A stretch of DNA of 64,000 nucleotides from GCA-2737125 sp044336815 (GTDB taxonomy: Bacteria > Actinomycetota > Actinomycetes > S36-B12), in contig JBIIOU010000001.1 of the NCBI GenBank assembly GCA_044336815.1, positions 1-64,000 on the forward strand. The letters are read 5' to 3'. Made by a program: the position numbers and the translations under genes. Shown here in pieces: positions 24,907-33,102 of this stretch; positions within the stretch are counted from its first letter, which is position 1; every line of letters starts with the position of its first letter. The notes beneath the pieces were generated by a model. It saw only the letters and a list, made by a program, of their open reading frames with translations. It searched no databases and had not been told where the DNA came from.

Positions 24907-27014
24907 GGAGCCCCTAGATTCCCAGCAATAAGGGTTTCCTGGAAGTCAAGAAGTGTGGTGCCATCGGCGCTGCGGGTTCGGCGTGTCCACGAGCCATCGG
25001 CGTGCAGATCCCAAGCCGAAGTACCGGCGTCAAATGCAAGGTCGAATAACGTGTTGATCTCACCAACATGCTCAGGATCGCGCAACTGCACCAATGCTTC
25101 CACCCGGCGATCAAGGTTGCGGTGCATCATGTCAGCAGAACCTATCCAGATCTCAGGTATTCCGCCATTGTCGAACCCATAGCAGCGTGAATGCTCGAGG
25201 AATCGGCCGAGGATGCTGATCACTCGGATATTCTCACTAAGCTGAGGTACTCCTGGTCGCAACGAGCAGATGCCTCGCACCCACACTTCAATGGGCACCC
25301 CTGCTCCTGATGCTCGGTACAGCGCATCGACCACTCGCTCGTCGACAAGTGCATTTACTTTGAATCTAATACGTGCCGGGCGTCCTTGGGCATGGTGTTC
25401 GATTTCGCGGTCAATACGATCCAACAATCCTGAACGAACGGAATGGGGCGCGACAAGTAAACGGTCATACTGGGTGTTCATTGAATAACCGGACAACACA
25501 TTGAAAAGGTTTGCTACGTCGTCGCCAACGGTAGTGCTGCAAGTCAATAAGCCAAAATCTTCATATAAGCGCGCCGTCTTCGGATGGTAATTCCCGGTGC
25601 CGATATGGCAGTAGCGACGCAACTGGTCACCGTCATTTCGAACCACCATTGATAACTTGCTGTGGGTCTTTAGGCCTACGAGACCATAAACGACATGTAC
25701 TCCAGCTTCCTCAAGCTTGCGGCTCCACGCGATGTTATTTTCTTCATCGAAGCGAGCCTTGATTTCAACGATGGCAAGAACTTGCTTGCCCTCCTGGGCG
25801 GCGGTGATCAACGCGTCGACGATCGGTGAGTCGCCGCTGGTGCGATAAAGAGTCTGCTTAATGGCAAGGACGTTCGGATCAATCGCTGCTTGTTCAAGAA
25901 ATAGTTGCACGCTCGTTGAGAATGAGTCATATGGGTGATGAAGTAAAATATCACGCTCGCGAATACAGGCCAAGACGTCGGGCGCGGATGAAGATTCAAC
26001 ACCGGCGAGTTGGCGTGAGGTCTTGGAAACATATTTGCGGAGCTTCAGGTCGTCACGATCAAGTGCGTACAGATCCCAAAGGCCGGTTAGGTCAAGTGGA
26101 CCAGGTATCCGGAAGACTTCATGTTCGTTGACATCGAGTTCACTCATCAGCAATTCAAGTACGTGTGGGTCCATCGACTGTTCGACTTCTAGGCGAACGG
26201 GTGGGCCGAATCTGCGACGCATGAGCTCGCGCTCAAGTGCGAGCAGCAGGTTTTCCGCGTCATCCTCTTCGACTTCAACATCTTCATTGCGTGTGACTCG
26301 AAAAGAGTGATTTTGCAAAATCTGCATACCGGGGAAGAGGTCGTCAAGGTGCGCACCCATTACATCTTCAAGGGGAACAAATCGTTGTGGTGCGACCTTC
26401 ACGAACCGAGGCAATGACGGCGGTACTTTCACGCGGGCGAACAACTCGGTGCCACTGACAGGATTACGCACCACCACCGCCAGGTTCAACGAGAGACCGC
26501 TGATGTAAGGGAATGGATGCGAAGGGTCCACGGCAAGTGGTGTGAGAACCGGGAATACCTGCGCATCAAAGAATCTATTCATCTCGGCGCGTTCATTTTC
26601 GGTAAGGTCTTGCCAACGAAGCAACTCGATGCCGGCGGCTAATAGGCCTGGTAACACATCCGAGTGAAAGACTTGGGCTTGCTCTCGCTGCATCGCGTGG
26701 GCGCGTTCCCAGATATCTTCCAGAACTTCACGCGGAGTGTGGCCATTTGCGGCCCTAACCGCGATGCCGGTGGCAATGCGCCGCTTGAGTCCTGCGACCC
26801 GAACCATGAAGAACTCATCTAAGTTGCTGGCAAAAATGGCGAGGAATTTAGCGCGCTCCAATACTGGGAGCCGGTCGTCCTCAGATAACTCAAGTACCCG
26901 CTGGTTGAAGGCGAGCCAAGACAACTCGCGGTCGAGGAAGCGGTCAACACTGGCCGTTGGGTCCGAGCCAGCCTCAGTTGCTTGATTAGCGAGGTTCTCC
27001 TGGCTGGTTGTCAT
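24903..27014 (-). CDS. ppk: Polyphosphate kinase 1
   Basis: The 703-residue protein has all Ppk1 parts. The N domain is DRELSWLAFNQRVLE and FFMVRVAGLKRR, and the two PLD-like catalytic domains include SKLSMVVRNDG and the phosphorylated-histidine region HIGTGNYHPKTARLYEDFGLLT. It reversibly makes polyphosphate from ATP at the membrane or granule surface. As first gene of the ppk, CYTH-CHAD, Nudix-SixA operon it links synthesis with binding and hydrolysis. Confidence 0.95.
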   Translation of the reverse strand: MTTSQENLANQATEAGSDPTASVDRFLDRELSWLAFNQRVLELSEDDRLPVLERAKFLAIFASNLDEFFMVRVAGLKRRIATGIAVRAANGHTPREVLEDIWERAHAMQREQAQVFHSDVLPGLLAAGIELLRWQDLTENERAEMNRFFDAQVFPVLTPLAVDPSHPFPYISGLSLNLAVVVRNPVSGTELFARVKVPPSLPRFVKVAPQRFVPLEDVMGAHLDDLFPGMQILQNHSFRVTRNEDVEVEEDDAENLLLALERELMRRRFGPPVRLEVEQSMDPHVLELLMSELDVNEHEVFRIPGPLDLTGLWDLYALDRDDLKLRKYVSKTSRQLAGVESSSAPDVLACIRERDILLHHPYDSFSTSVQLFLEQAAIDPNVLAIKQTLYRTSGDSPIVDALITAAQEGKQVLAIVEIKARFDEENNIAWSRKLEEAGVHVVYGLVGLKTHSKLSMVVRNDGDQLRRYCHIGTGNYHPKTARLYEDFGLLTCSTTVGDDVANLFNVLSGYSMNTQYDRLLVAPHSVRSGLLDRIDREIEHHAQGRPARIRFKVNALVDERVVDALYRASGAGVPIEVWVRGICSLRPGVPQLSENIRVISILGRFLEHSRCYGFDNGGIPEIWIGSADMMHRNLDRRVEALVQLRDPEHVGEINTLFDLAFDAGTSAWDLHADGSWTRRTRSADGTTLLDFQETLIAGNLGAP

Positions 27015-27047
27015 GCCTAGATCGTCGCATAGTCAGGTGAACAATTG

Positions 27048-27998
27048 CTATTGAGTATGCCGTTGGTACAGCACATCGGTGTCCCAGCGGGTGAACCCCA
27101 GGCTGGAATAAAGCTTAAGGGCGGGGCCGTTGGTGGCATCTACGTAAAGCATGGCCTGATTTAAACCTAGATCGCGAAGGTGCTGAAGGCCGATTATGGT
27201 GATGGCCCGGCCTAATCCGGTGCCTTGCCACGTCGGGTCGACGCCAACCACGTACACCTCTCCGAGCGCTTCGTGTGCATGAGCTTCGTGTGCCTGAGAT
27301 GCCTGCCCGGTCGCCCCATGTACTTTCGTCCAGTGAAAGCCAGCGATTTCGCCGGAGTCATCTGCGATGGCAAGGATGAATCCGTCGGTTGAAAACCATG
27401 GCTCACCCATCCGGCTTTCAAGATCAGCAATGAGCCACCCACCTTGCTCGGGGTGGTTGGCAAAGGCTCGGCTGTTTAGTTCGAGCCAAGCCTGAGCATC
27501 GAGGTCGGGGCTGAAAGTGCGAAGGCTAATGCCCGGCGGTAAAACGGGGGTGCTTAGCGGTGTCCGCAGGGACCGACGCATCTGCCATAGCACTCGGGTG
27601 TTGATGAAGTTCATTGAACGCGCAAGTTCAATCGCGGCTAACTGTTCGCCATGTGCCCATAAACGAAGCCTTTTATCGGGCACAGTACTAAGCATCGACT
27701 GTACGAGCTCACGACCAATTCCGATACGTCGGTGAGCTGGATGGACGGCTAGTTCGGCGCTTGGCCCAGCAACACCGTCGGTTGCATCTAGATGTGCGTA
27801 TCCAACAAGAACGCCGCTCTGGCGCATCAAGAAGTGTTGATCGTGATGGTCGCCGCCATGGCTTACATGAAGCCACACATGCTCGGACAATGGATGCAGG
27901 CCGTCAGCCTGCAGCACAACGGCAACCAGTTCGCTGATTTCTTCGACTTCAGCATCAGTCAGATGTGAAGTGACGGATAATTGATTAGACGGGTTCAC
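27048..27998 (-). CDS. mshD: Mycothiol synthase MshD
   Basis: The 316-residue protein has two GNAT acetyltransferase domains. The N-terminal one carries AVHPAHRRIGIGRELV, and the C-terminal one carries VYVVGVDPTWQGTGLGRAIT and the ending LYSSLGFTRWDTDVLYQ. MshD acetylates Cys-GlcN-Ins to mycothiol, the main thiol of actinomycetes. It sits nine bases after glnR on the same strand, as in mycobacteria. Confidence 0.92.
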   Translation of the reverse strand: MNPSNQLSVTSHLTDAEVEEISELVAVVLQADGLHPLSEHVWLHVSHGGDHHDQHFLMRQSGVLVGYAHLDATDGVAGPSAELAVHPAHRRIGIGRELVQSMLSTVPDKRLRLWAHGEQLAAIELARSMNFINTRVLWQMRRSLRTPLSTPVLPPGISLRTFSPDLDAQAWLELNSRAFANHPEQGGWLIADLESRMGEPWFSTDGFILAIADDSGEIAGFHWTKVHGATGQASQAHEAHAHEALGEVYVVGVDPTWQGTGLGRAITIIGLQHLRDLGLNQAMLYVDATNGPALKLYSSLGFTRWDTDVLYQRHTQ

Positions 27999-28007
27999 GC
28001 ACTCGGC

Positions 28008-28745
28008 TCACGAATGGGATGAACTTAGATCAACTGTGGATTCCAAAGTCGCGAGGGTTGAGTCGCCGGTGCGTTGCGGTACGAATCGGTAACCAACATT
28101 TCGAACGGTACCGATGAGCGCCTCATCTTCAACACCGAGTTTTGCGCGAAGACGACGCACGTGTACATCAACGGTGCGCGTGCCACCGAAATAGTCGTAG
28201 CCCCAGACTTCTTGCAATAGCAGTGCACGGGTGAATACCCGACCAGCGTGTTGAGCTAAGTACTTTAATAGTTCAAATTCTTTAAACGTGAGATCGAGAG
28301 TGCGCCCACGCAGTTTGGCTGTATAGGTTGCCTCATCGATCATGAGTTCGCCGCTGCGGATTTCTTCTGGCTCACCCGCGGGCACGCCCTTGACTTCTTG
28401 GACCCGAGAGATGGCCAGACGCAAGCGGGCTTCAAGTTCAGCGGGTGAAGTGCTGTCGACGAGTACTTCGTCCATTCCCCAGTCCCACTGAATCGCCGAT
28501 AGCCCGCCCTCGGTGGTTACCAAGATCACGGGCACGCCGACGCCGGTCTGACGGATAAGGCGGGTGAGCCCTCGGACGGCCGGAAGATCGCGCCGGCCAT
28601 CAATTATTAAGACATCGCAATCGGGTGCGGAAAGCAGAGCGGTGGGCTCGGCGGGCAAGGTGCGCACATGGTGGGCCAGCAGGCTGAGGGCAGGCAGCAC
28701 CTCAGAAGACGGCTCCATAGCTCGGGTGAGCAGTACCAAGCGCAT
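28008..28745 (-). CDS. glnR: Orphan OmpR-type regulator GlnR
   Basis: The 245-residue protein has a degenerate receiver domain (1-125) with DVLIIDGRRDLPAVRG where the acidic pocket should be. A winged-helix DNA-binding domain follows (about 140-230; LDLTFKEFELLKYLAQHAGRVFTRALLLQEVWGYDYFGGTRTVDVHV). No partner kinase is near. The layout and its place next to mshD match GlnR, the master regulator of nitrogen assimilation in actinobacteria. Confidence 0.85.
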   Translation of the reverse strand: MRLVLLTRAMEPSSEVLPALSLLAHHVRTLPAEPTALLSAPDCDVLIIDGRRDLPAVRGLTRLIRQTGVGVPVILVTTEGGLSAIQWDWGMDEVLVDSTSPAELEARLRLAISRVQEVKGVPAGEPEEIRSGELMIDEATYTAKLRGRTLDLTFKEFELLKYLAQHAGRVFTRALLLQEVWGYDYFGGTRTVDVHVRRLRAKLGVEDEALIGTVRNVGYRFVPQRTGDSTLATLESTVDLSSSHS

Positions 28746-28777
28746 AGGGGCACCTTATCGTCAGCAAGAATGACGAC

Positions 28778-29587
28778 ATGATCGCGGACCAGCAGGCAAC
28801 CTTGTTCGCGGCTGATGGCGTGCGCATTAGCGCCTCCCATTTCGCTGCATCAGATAACAATGCGACCCGCGCTTTCGTGGTGGTGCATGGGTTCACGGGT
28901 GGGTGGCGCCAGGAACGGGTCCAAAAAGTTGTGATTCGGTTGCGCGAGTTCGGTGGAGTTGTTGCGCTGGATATGCGCGGTCATGGAAGATCAGGTGGCA
29001 CTTCAACTTTAGGCATGGATGAAGTTCATGATGTAGCAGCAGCGGTTAGCTGGGCGCGGGATCTTGGGTATCAGCGCGTAGTTTCTGTTGGCTTTTCGAT
29101 GGGGGGGTCGGTGGTAGTGCGTGAAGCTGCATTGCACCGCGAGGCAAAGGCCAATGTTGATGCGGTGGTGAGCGTGAGCGGCACCGCGTTCTGGTATTAC
29201 CGCGGCACTCCAGTTATGCGACTTGTACATCGAATGGTGGGATCAAAATCTGGTCGAGCCGCAATGCGCGCTCAGGGTGTTCGCATAGGTTCGGCGCCGT
29301 GGCCGACACCTGCGCCCATTTCTCCTGTTGAAGCCGCAGCTAGGTTGGGTAAAATTCCATTGCTGGTGGTTCATGGCACCGTCGATTGCTACTTCCCGGT
29401 GGAGCACGCGCATGCGCTATATCAAGCAGCACTAGTGGGTGGAAGCACGCAATCTGAGGAATGGATCATTGACGGATTCGGTCACGCTGAATCGGCAATA
29501 GCTCTTCAGACGATTGACGAGATAGGGCAATGGGCTGTTAAACACTGCCAAGGGGAGCATCATCAACTGAGAGTTGATTCATTATGA
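28778..29587 (+). CDS. Alpha/beta hydrolase
   Basis: The 269-residue cytoplasmic protein has VVHGFTGG, the nucleophile elbow GFSMGG, the aspartate in GTVDCYFP and the histidine in GFGHAE, so the catalytic triad is complete. Substrate is unknown. It diverges from glnR and its stop overlaps the start of the thioredoxin-like gene (ATGA), so they form an operon. Confidence 0.82.
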   Translation: MIADQQATLFAADGVRISASHFAASDNNATRAFVVVHGFTGGWRQERVQKVVIRLREFGGVVALDMRGHGRSGGTSTLGMDEVHDVAAAVSWARDLGYQRVVSVGFSMGGSVVVREAALHREAKANVDAVVSVSGTAFWYYRGTPVMRLVHRMVGSKSGRAAMRAQGVRIGSAPWPTPAPISPVEAAARLGKIPLLVVHGTVDCYFPVEHAHALYQAALVGGSTQSEEWIIDGFGHAESAIALQTIDEIGQWAVKHCQGEHHQLRVDSL

Positions 29588-30018
29588 AGGGTTTGTACCT
29601 AGTTCTTGCCATTCTTGTTTTGGCCTCTGCCTTTGGGCTTTGGTATCGCGCAAATAATGGACGTATGCGAACGGCGGATATGCGCACGGCGGGGGCTGAT
29701 GAGCACGGCGGTGAAACGTTAGATGCGCAAACGATCGGGGTGGCCTTGGGCACTCGTGCCACATTCGTGCAGTTCTCATCCGCTTTTTGCCAGCCCTGTC
29801 GAGCCACGAGACAAATTCTCGGGGAAGTTAGCGGCATGGTCGAGGGAGTCGCGCATGTCGATATTGATGCGGAATCAAACCTTGAGCTGGTTAGGGCACT
29901 CGATATTAGGCGCACGCCAACCGTGTTGGTGCTGGATAGTGCGGGGCGCATCCGCAAGCGCGCTAGTGGATTACCGAGAAAAGCTGATGTAATTGCCGCT
30001 CTAGGCGACCTGGATTAG
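29584..30018 (+). CDS. Membrane-anchored thioredoxin-like protein (ThiX type)
   Basis: The 144-residue protein has an N-terminal membrane helix (LYLVLAILVLASAFGLWY) and a thioredoxin fold with the active site SAFCQPCRATR near residue 75. A cis-proline region IRRTPTVLVLD follows. It resembles mycobacterial ThiX, placed near sulfurtransferase and DUF4395 genes. Coupled to the hydrolase upstream and followed by DUF4395. Confidence 0.85.
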   Translation: MKGLYLVLAILVLASAFGLWYRANNGRMRTADMRTAGADEHGGETLDAQTIGVALGTRATFVQFSSAFCQPCRATRQILGEVSGMVEGVAHVDIDAESNLELVRALDIRRTPTVLVLDSAGRIRKRASGLPRKADVIAALGDLD

Positions 30019-30096
30019 TCTGCAAAAGATTTGCAATTAGGCCTGAGTACTTAATAATAAAGGCAGGGTCGTGCCCACCGGAACGGCCAATACCTT

Positions 30097-30594
30097 ATGT
30101 TTATGACGATTTCAGCCGGCGCAAACGCAGGCCTAACCTCAAAAACTAAATCCGGGCCTTGCACTCGGGTCAGCATTGATCCGCGTGGACCCAGGTTCGG
30201 CGGAGGTATCACAACTGTGGTGCTGGCCATCGCGCTAATTACCATGGGCACCGCATTTGGTACTGCAGTTCTCGCCTGGCAAACGATTGTTTTTGCCTTG
30301 GGGGCCTTCATCGGATTACGTGCGCAGCCTTATGGCTGGCTATTTCGAACTTTCATTCAGCCACGGCTTCCCGCCCCGGCTGAGTTAGAAGATTCGGCAC
30401 CACCGCGGTTTGCTCAACTAGTTGGTTTTGGGTTCTTGGCCGTGGCGCTCGTAACGGCTTTACTCGGTGTCACTTTGGTCTCGACTGTTGCGGTGGCGTT
30501 CGCGCTCGTTGCGGCTTTCCTAAATGCTGCGTTCAATTTCTGCCTGGGCTGCGAGGTTTTCATTCTCGGCAAGCGCTTAACACGGTCAAACTGA
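30097..30594 (+). CDS. DUF4395 membrane protein
   Basis: The 165-residue protein has an N-terminal basic segment with IDPRGPRFGGGITTVVL and about four membrane helices. The end, ALVAAFLNAAFNFCLGCEVFIL, is the conserved DUF4395 signature with a CXXC in the membrane. The family is linked to thiosulfate or sulfur transfer because it neighbours sulfurtransferases and thioredoxins. Start is ATG 30097 or 30103. It ends one base from the convergent DsrE gene. Confidence 0.85.
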   Translation: MFMTISAGANAGLTSKTKSGPCTRVSIDPRGPRFGGGITTVVLAIALITMGTAFGTAVLAWQTIVFALGAFIGLRAQPYGWLFRTFIQPRLPAPAELEDSAPPRFAQLVGFGFLAVALVTALLGVTLVSTVAVAFALVAAFLNAAFNFCLGCEVFILGKRLTRSN

Positions 30595-30595
30595 A

Positions 30596-30970
30596 TCAAT
30601 AAGTGAGTGCCTGCACGCCGGGTTGGATAGCTTCCTCGACAAAGACTGCGGCACCGGCAATTCGGATACCGGGTATTAGGTCTTCTGGGCTAATCCCACG
30701 ACGTTGTGCGCATTGGGTGCAAACGGTGACGGATCCGGCGGCCAAAATCCCGGAGAGCAGATCTGCCAGTGGTGCTGCATGCTCGAGGACAAACTCTTCG
30801 GCACGCCCCGGTAGTGCGAACCAAGCGGCTTCACCCGTTAGCCAAAGTGAGATACCAACACCAGATGCAGCAGCCACTGCGGCCACGGTAAAGCCTTGCG
30901 AACAGCGTTCTGGGGCATCGGCACCGACCATGACTTTGATCAGCAATTGACGTGACGTGGATTCACTCAT
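30596..30970 (-). CDS. DsrE-family sulfur-relay-like protein
   Basis: ATG 30970 gives 124 residues; the longer frame would overlap the divergent small gene. The sequence has the DsrE/DsrF fold pattern (LLIKVMVGADAPERCSQGF at the start) and a CTQCAQRRG motif in the region that carries sulfur in DsrE proteins. It likely handles persulfide sulfur in the cytoplasm. Read opposite to the redox genes on its left and to the nitrobindin operon on its right. Confidence 0.8.
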   Translation of the reverse strand: MSESTSRQLLIKVMVGADAPERCSQGFTVAAVAAASGVGISLWLTGEAAWFALPGRAEEFVLEHAAPLADLLSGILAAGSVTVCTQCAQRRGISPEDLIPGIRIAGAAVFVEEAIQPGVQALTY

Positions 30971-30989
30971 GGGTAGTAGGCTGCCGCAT

Positions 30990-31103
30990 ATGCTTGAGGC
31001 CCTCTCCGCCGCCCTGCTCATCGCGGCCACCTTGCTAATTGCCGGTGGTTCTAGTTTCCTCGTCTACCGCCTGATTAGCGGGCCCGTGACGGGCGGCGAG
31101 TAA
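30990..31103 (+). CDS. Single-pass membrane microprotein, unknown function
   Basis: A 37-residue frame from ATG 30990 to TAA 31103 encodes one strong membrane helix (SAALLIAATLLIAGGSSFLVYRLI) with a short tail. It ends three bases before the nitrobindin start, so it is the first gene of that operon. It is too short for most gene finders. Codon use and helix quality support it as real. Confidence 0.55.
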   Translation: MLEALSAALLIAATLLIAGGSSFLVYRLISGPVTGGE

Positions 31104-31106
31104 CCC

Positions 31107-31655
31107 GTGGCCGCGACACCAGTTGGCGTGCTACCTCCAGAGCTACTGCCTCTTTCGTGGCTGCTTGGGAGTTGGGTTGGCGTTGGTACCGGCCAATACC
31201 CGACCATCGAAGATTTTCGTTTTGGCCAAGAGATTTCATTCGCTTTCGATGGTCGCCCGTTTCTTTCCTACTGGTCACGAAGTTGGCTACTTGATGATGA
31301 CGGTAACCGGGTGCGTCCGCTCGGAACCGAAGCGGGATTCTGGCGCCCCCGCCCAAATAATCGACTGGAAGTACAACTGGCACACCCGACTGGTTTTGCC
31401 GAAGTTTGGTACGGCCAAATTGAGGTTACTGGCATAGAGGACGCCGTTATCACCGGTGCTAGGGCCGAATTGCGAACTGACGTCGTTGCGCGCACCGAAA
31501 GCGCGAAAGAGTACACCGATGGCCAACGGCTTTATGGTCTAGTGGGAGGCCAATTGCTATGGACATTTGACATGGCAGCAATGGGCCAAAGCATGACCAA
31601 TCACCTAGCGGCTACTTTGTTCCAAGTTAGCGAAGGAGATCTCGGTGGCGAGTGA
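31107..31655 (+). CDS. Nitrobindin-like heme-binding protein (FABP fold)
   Basis: The 182-residue protein starts at GTG 31107. It shows the nitrobindin marks LLGSWVGVGTGQYP at the N-terminus, RPFLSYWSRSW, and the C-terminal NHLAATLFQV whose histidine would hold heme. Family members bind ferric heme and detoxify peroxynitrite. It overlaps the Fur-family gene by 11 bases, so the two are co-expressed. Confidence 0.9.
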   Translation: MAATPVGVLPPELLPLSWLLGSWVGVGTGQYPTIEDFRFGQEISFAFDGRPFLSYWSRSWLLDDDGNRVRPLGTEAGFWRPRPNNRLEVQLAHPTGFAEVWYGQIEVTGIEDAVITGARAELRTDVVARTESAKEYTDGQRLYGLVGGQLLWTFDMAAMGQSMTNHLAATLFQVSEGDLGGE

Positions 31656-32094
31656 AGATTGGGATCGACGCCTGCACGAGCACGGTTTTCGCATTACCCC
31701 GCAGCGCCAATTAGTCCTTGAAGCGGTCGAGCGGTTACAGCATGGGACACCTGAAACTATTTTGGTCGAAGTTCAGCGAACCGCTACCGGGGTAAACCTA
31801 TCAACGGTTTATCGCACCCTCGAGGTCCTAGAGAGTGTCGGACTAGTTACCCATGCACATATTGGGCACGGGGCCCCGACCTACCACGCGGTTGATGAAG
31901 AACTTCACATCCACCTGGTGTGCGATCGCTGCTCTGCGGTCGTCAGCGTCCCCGCCGCTGTTGCATCAACTTTTGTCGAGCGCCTGCGAAGTGAACAAGG
32001 TTTCACCACGGATATCTCGCATATGGCGATACATGGGCACTGCGCAAAGTGTGAAGGCAAGTCAGGTGAAGATTTAACGGACGACGAATTGTGA
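31645..32094 (+). CDS. Fur-family metal-dependent repressor
   Basis: The 149-residue protein starts at GTG 31645 behind GAAGGAG. It has the Fur winged helix (ITPQRQLVLEAV; VNLSTVYRTLEVLE). The metal sites follow: HIHLVCDRC and HCAKCEG, two CXXC pairs forming the structural zinc site, plus His/Glu for the sensing site. Zur, Fur or PerR type cannot be told apart by eye. Its place between nitrobindin and YgfZ hints at iron or heme control. Confidence 0.88.
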   Translation: MASEDWDRRLHEHGFRITPQRQLVLEAVERLQHGTPETILVEVQRTATGVNLSTVYRTLEVLESVGLVTHAHIGHGAPTYHAVDEELHIHLVCDRCSAVVSVPAAVASTFVERLRSEQGFTTDISHMAIHGHCAKCEGKSGEDLTDDEL

Positions 32095-33068
32095 CTTCAT
32101 TGGGTTTGCCGCACGCGGTCGCCGGCCCCGCCGGCACCGCCGACGAGTCAATCGCTTGGCATTTCGGGGATCCGCATCGTGAGCAGCGGTTACTCGTTGA
32201 AGGCATTGGCATCGTAGACATCTCAAATCGCGGAGTTGTCACGGTGACAGGCCCCGATCGCTTGACTTGGTTACACACGCTAACAACCCAGTACCTTGAA
32301 AACCTCCAGCCGCATGAGTCGGCGCTCGTCCTAATTTTAAGCCCACACGGTCATGTAGAGCATGAACTGCACCTGGTTGACGACGGCGAGACCTCGTGGC
32401 TAATTGTTGAGCCGGGCACTGCGGATTCGCTAGAAAAATATTTGATATCAATGCAATTCATGTTGCGCGTAGAAATTAGCAATGTCACTTCGCAATTCGC
32501 AGTGGTGTGGGAGCCAATTGCTGCAGTAGATCCGCTGCACCCGACCTGGCTGGTTCCCGAGCCTTTTGCCGGTCGCGGACTGCTCGGTCGTGAGGTTATT
32601 ATCCCGCGCGCAGATTTGAATTCGCGGCTCGAGAAGGCCCCGGCGCAATCCGGCAGTTGGGCGCTAGAGGCCTTGCGGGTGGCGGCAACCATGCCAAGGA
32701 TGGGTGCTGAGACTGATCACAAGACCCTGCCGCACGAGGTGGGATGGATTGGCTCGGCGGTACACCTACAAAAGGGCTGTTACCGCGGTCAGGAGACTGT
32801 TGCGCGGGTACAAAATCTGGGTAAGCCGCCACGGCGCCTAGTTCTGCTACATCTTGATGGTTCGGCTGAAATTCTTCCCGGCCACGGTGCGCCAGTCTTT
32901 GCGGGCGATAAAGAGGTGGGTTGGGTTGGCACCGGAGCCCGTCATTATGAATTTGGTCCGGTGGCTACCGCCATAGTTAAACGAAATGTTCCCATTGAGG
33001 CGGTACTCACAATTCATACCGACGAGGGCGAAGTACCCGCGGCCCAGGAAAATTATTTGACAATTTAG
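32091..33068 (+). CDS. ygfZ: Folate-binding YgfZ, Fe-S cluster repair protein
   Basis: The 325-residue protein starts at GTG 32091, overlapping the Fur stop (GTGA). It has the GcvT-like folate-binding fold and the YgfZ signature KGCYRGQE (near residue 230) with the functional cysteine. YgfZ uses THF to help assemble or repair some Fe-S enzymes. It ends the plus-strand operon of microprotein, nitrobindin, Fur and YgfZ. Confidence 0.92.
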   Translation: MTSLGLPHAVAGPAGTADESIAWHFGDPHREQRLLVEGIGIVDISNRGVVTVTGPDRLTWLHTLTTQYLENLQPHESALVLILSPHGHVEHELHLVDDGETSWLIVEPGTADSLEKYLISMQFMLRVEISNVTSQFAVVWEPIAAVDPLHPTWLVPEPFAGRGLLGREVIIPRADLNSRLEKAPAQSGSWALEALRVAATMPRMGAETDHKTLPHEVGWIGSAVHLQKGCYRGQETVARVQNLGKPPRRLVLLHLDGSAEILPGHGAPVFAGDKEVGWVGTGARHYEFGPVATAIVKRNVPIEAVLTIHTDEGEVPAAQENYLTI

Positions 33069-33102
33069 GTTTAAGACTGGATCGGCTGGGTATACCTAGG
33101 AC

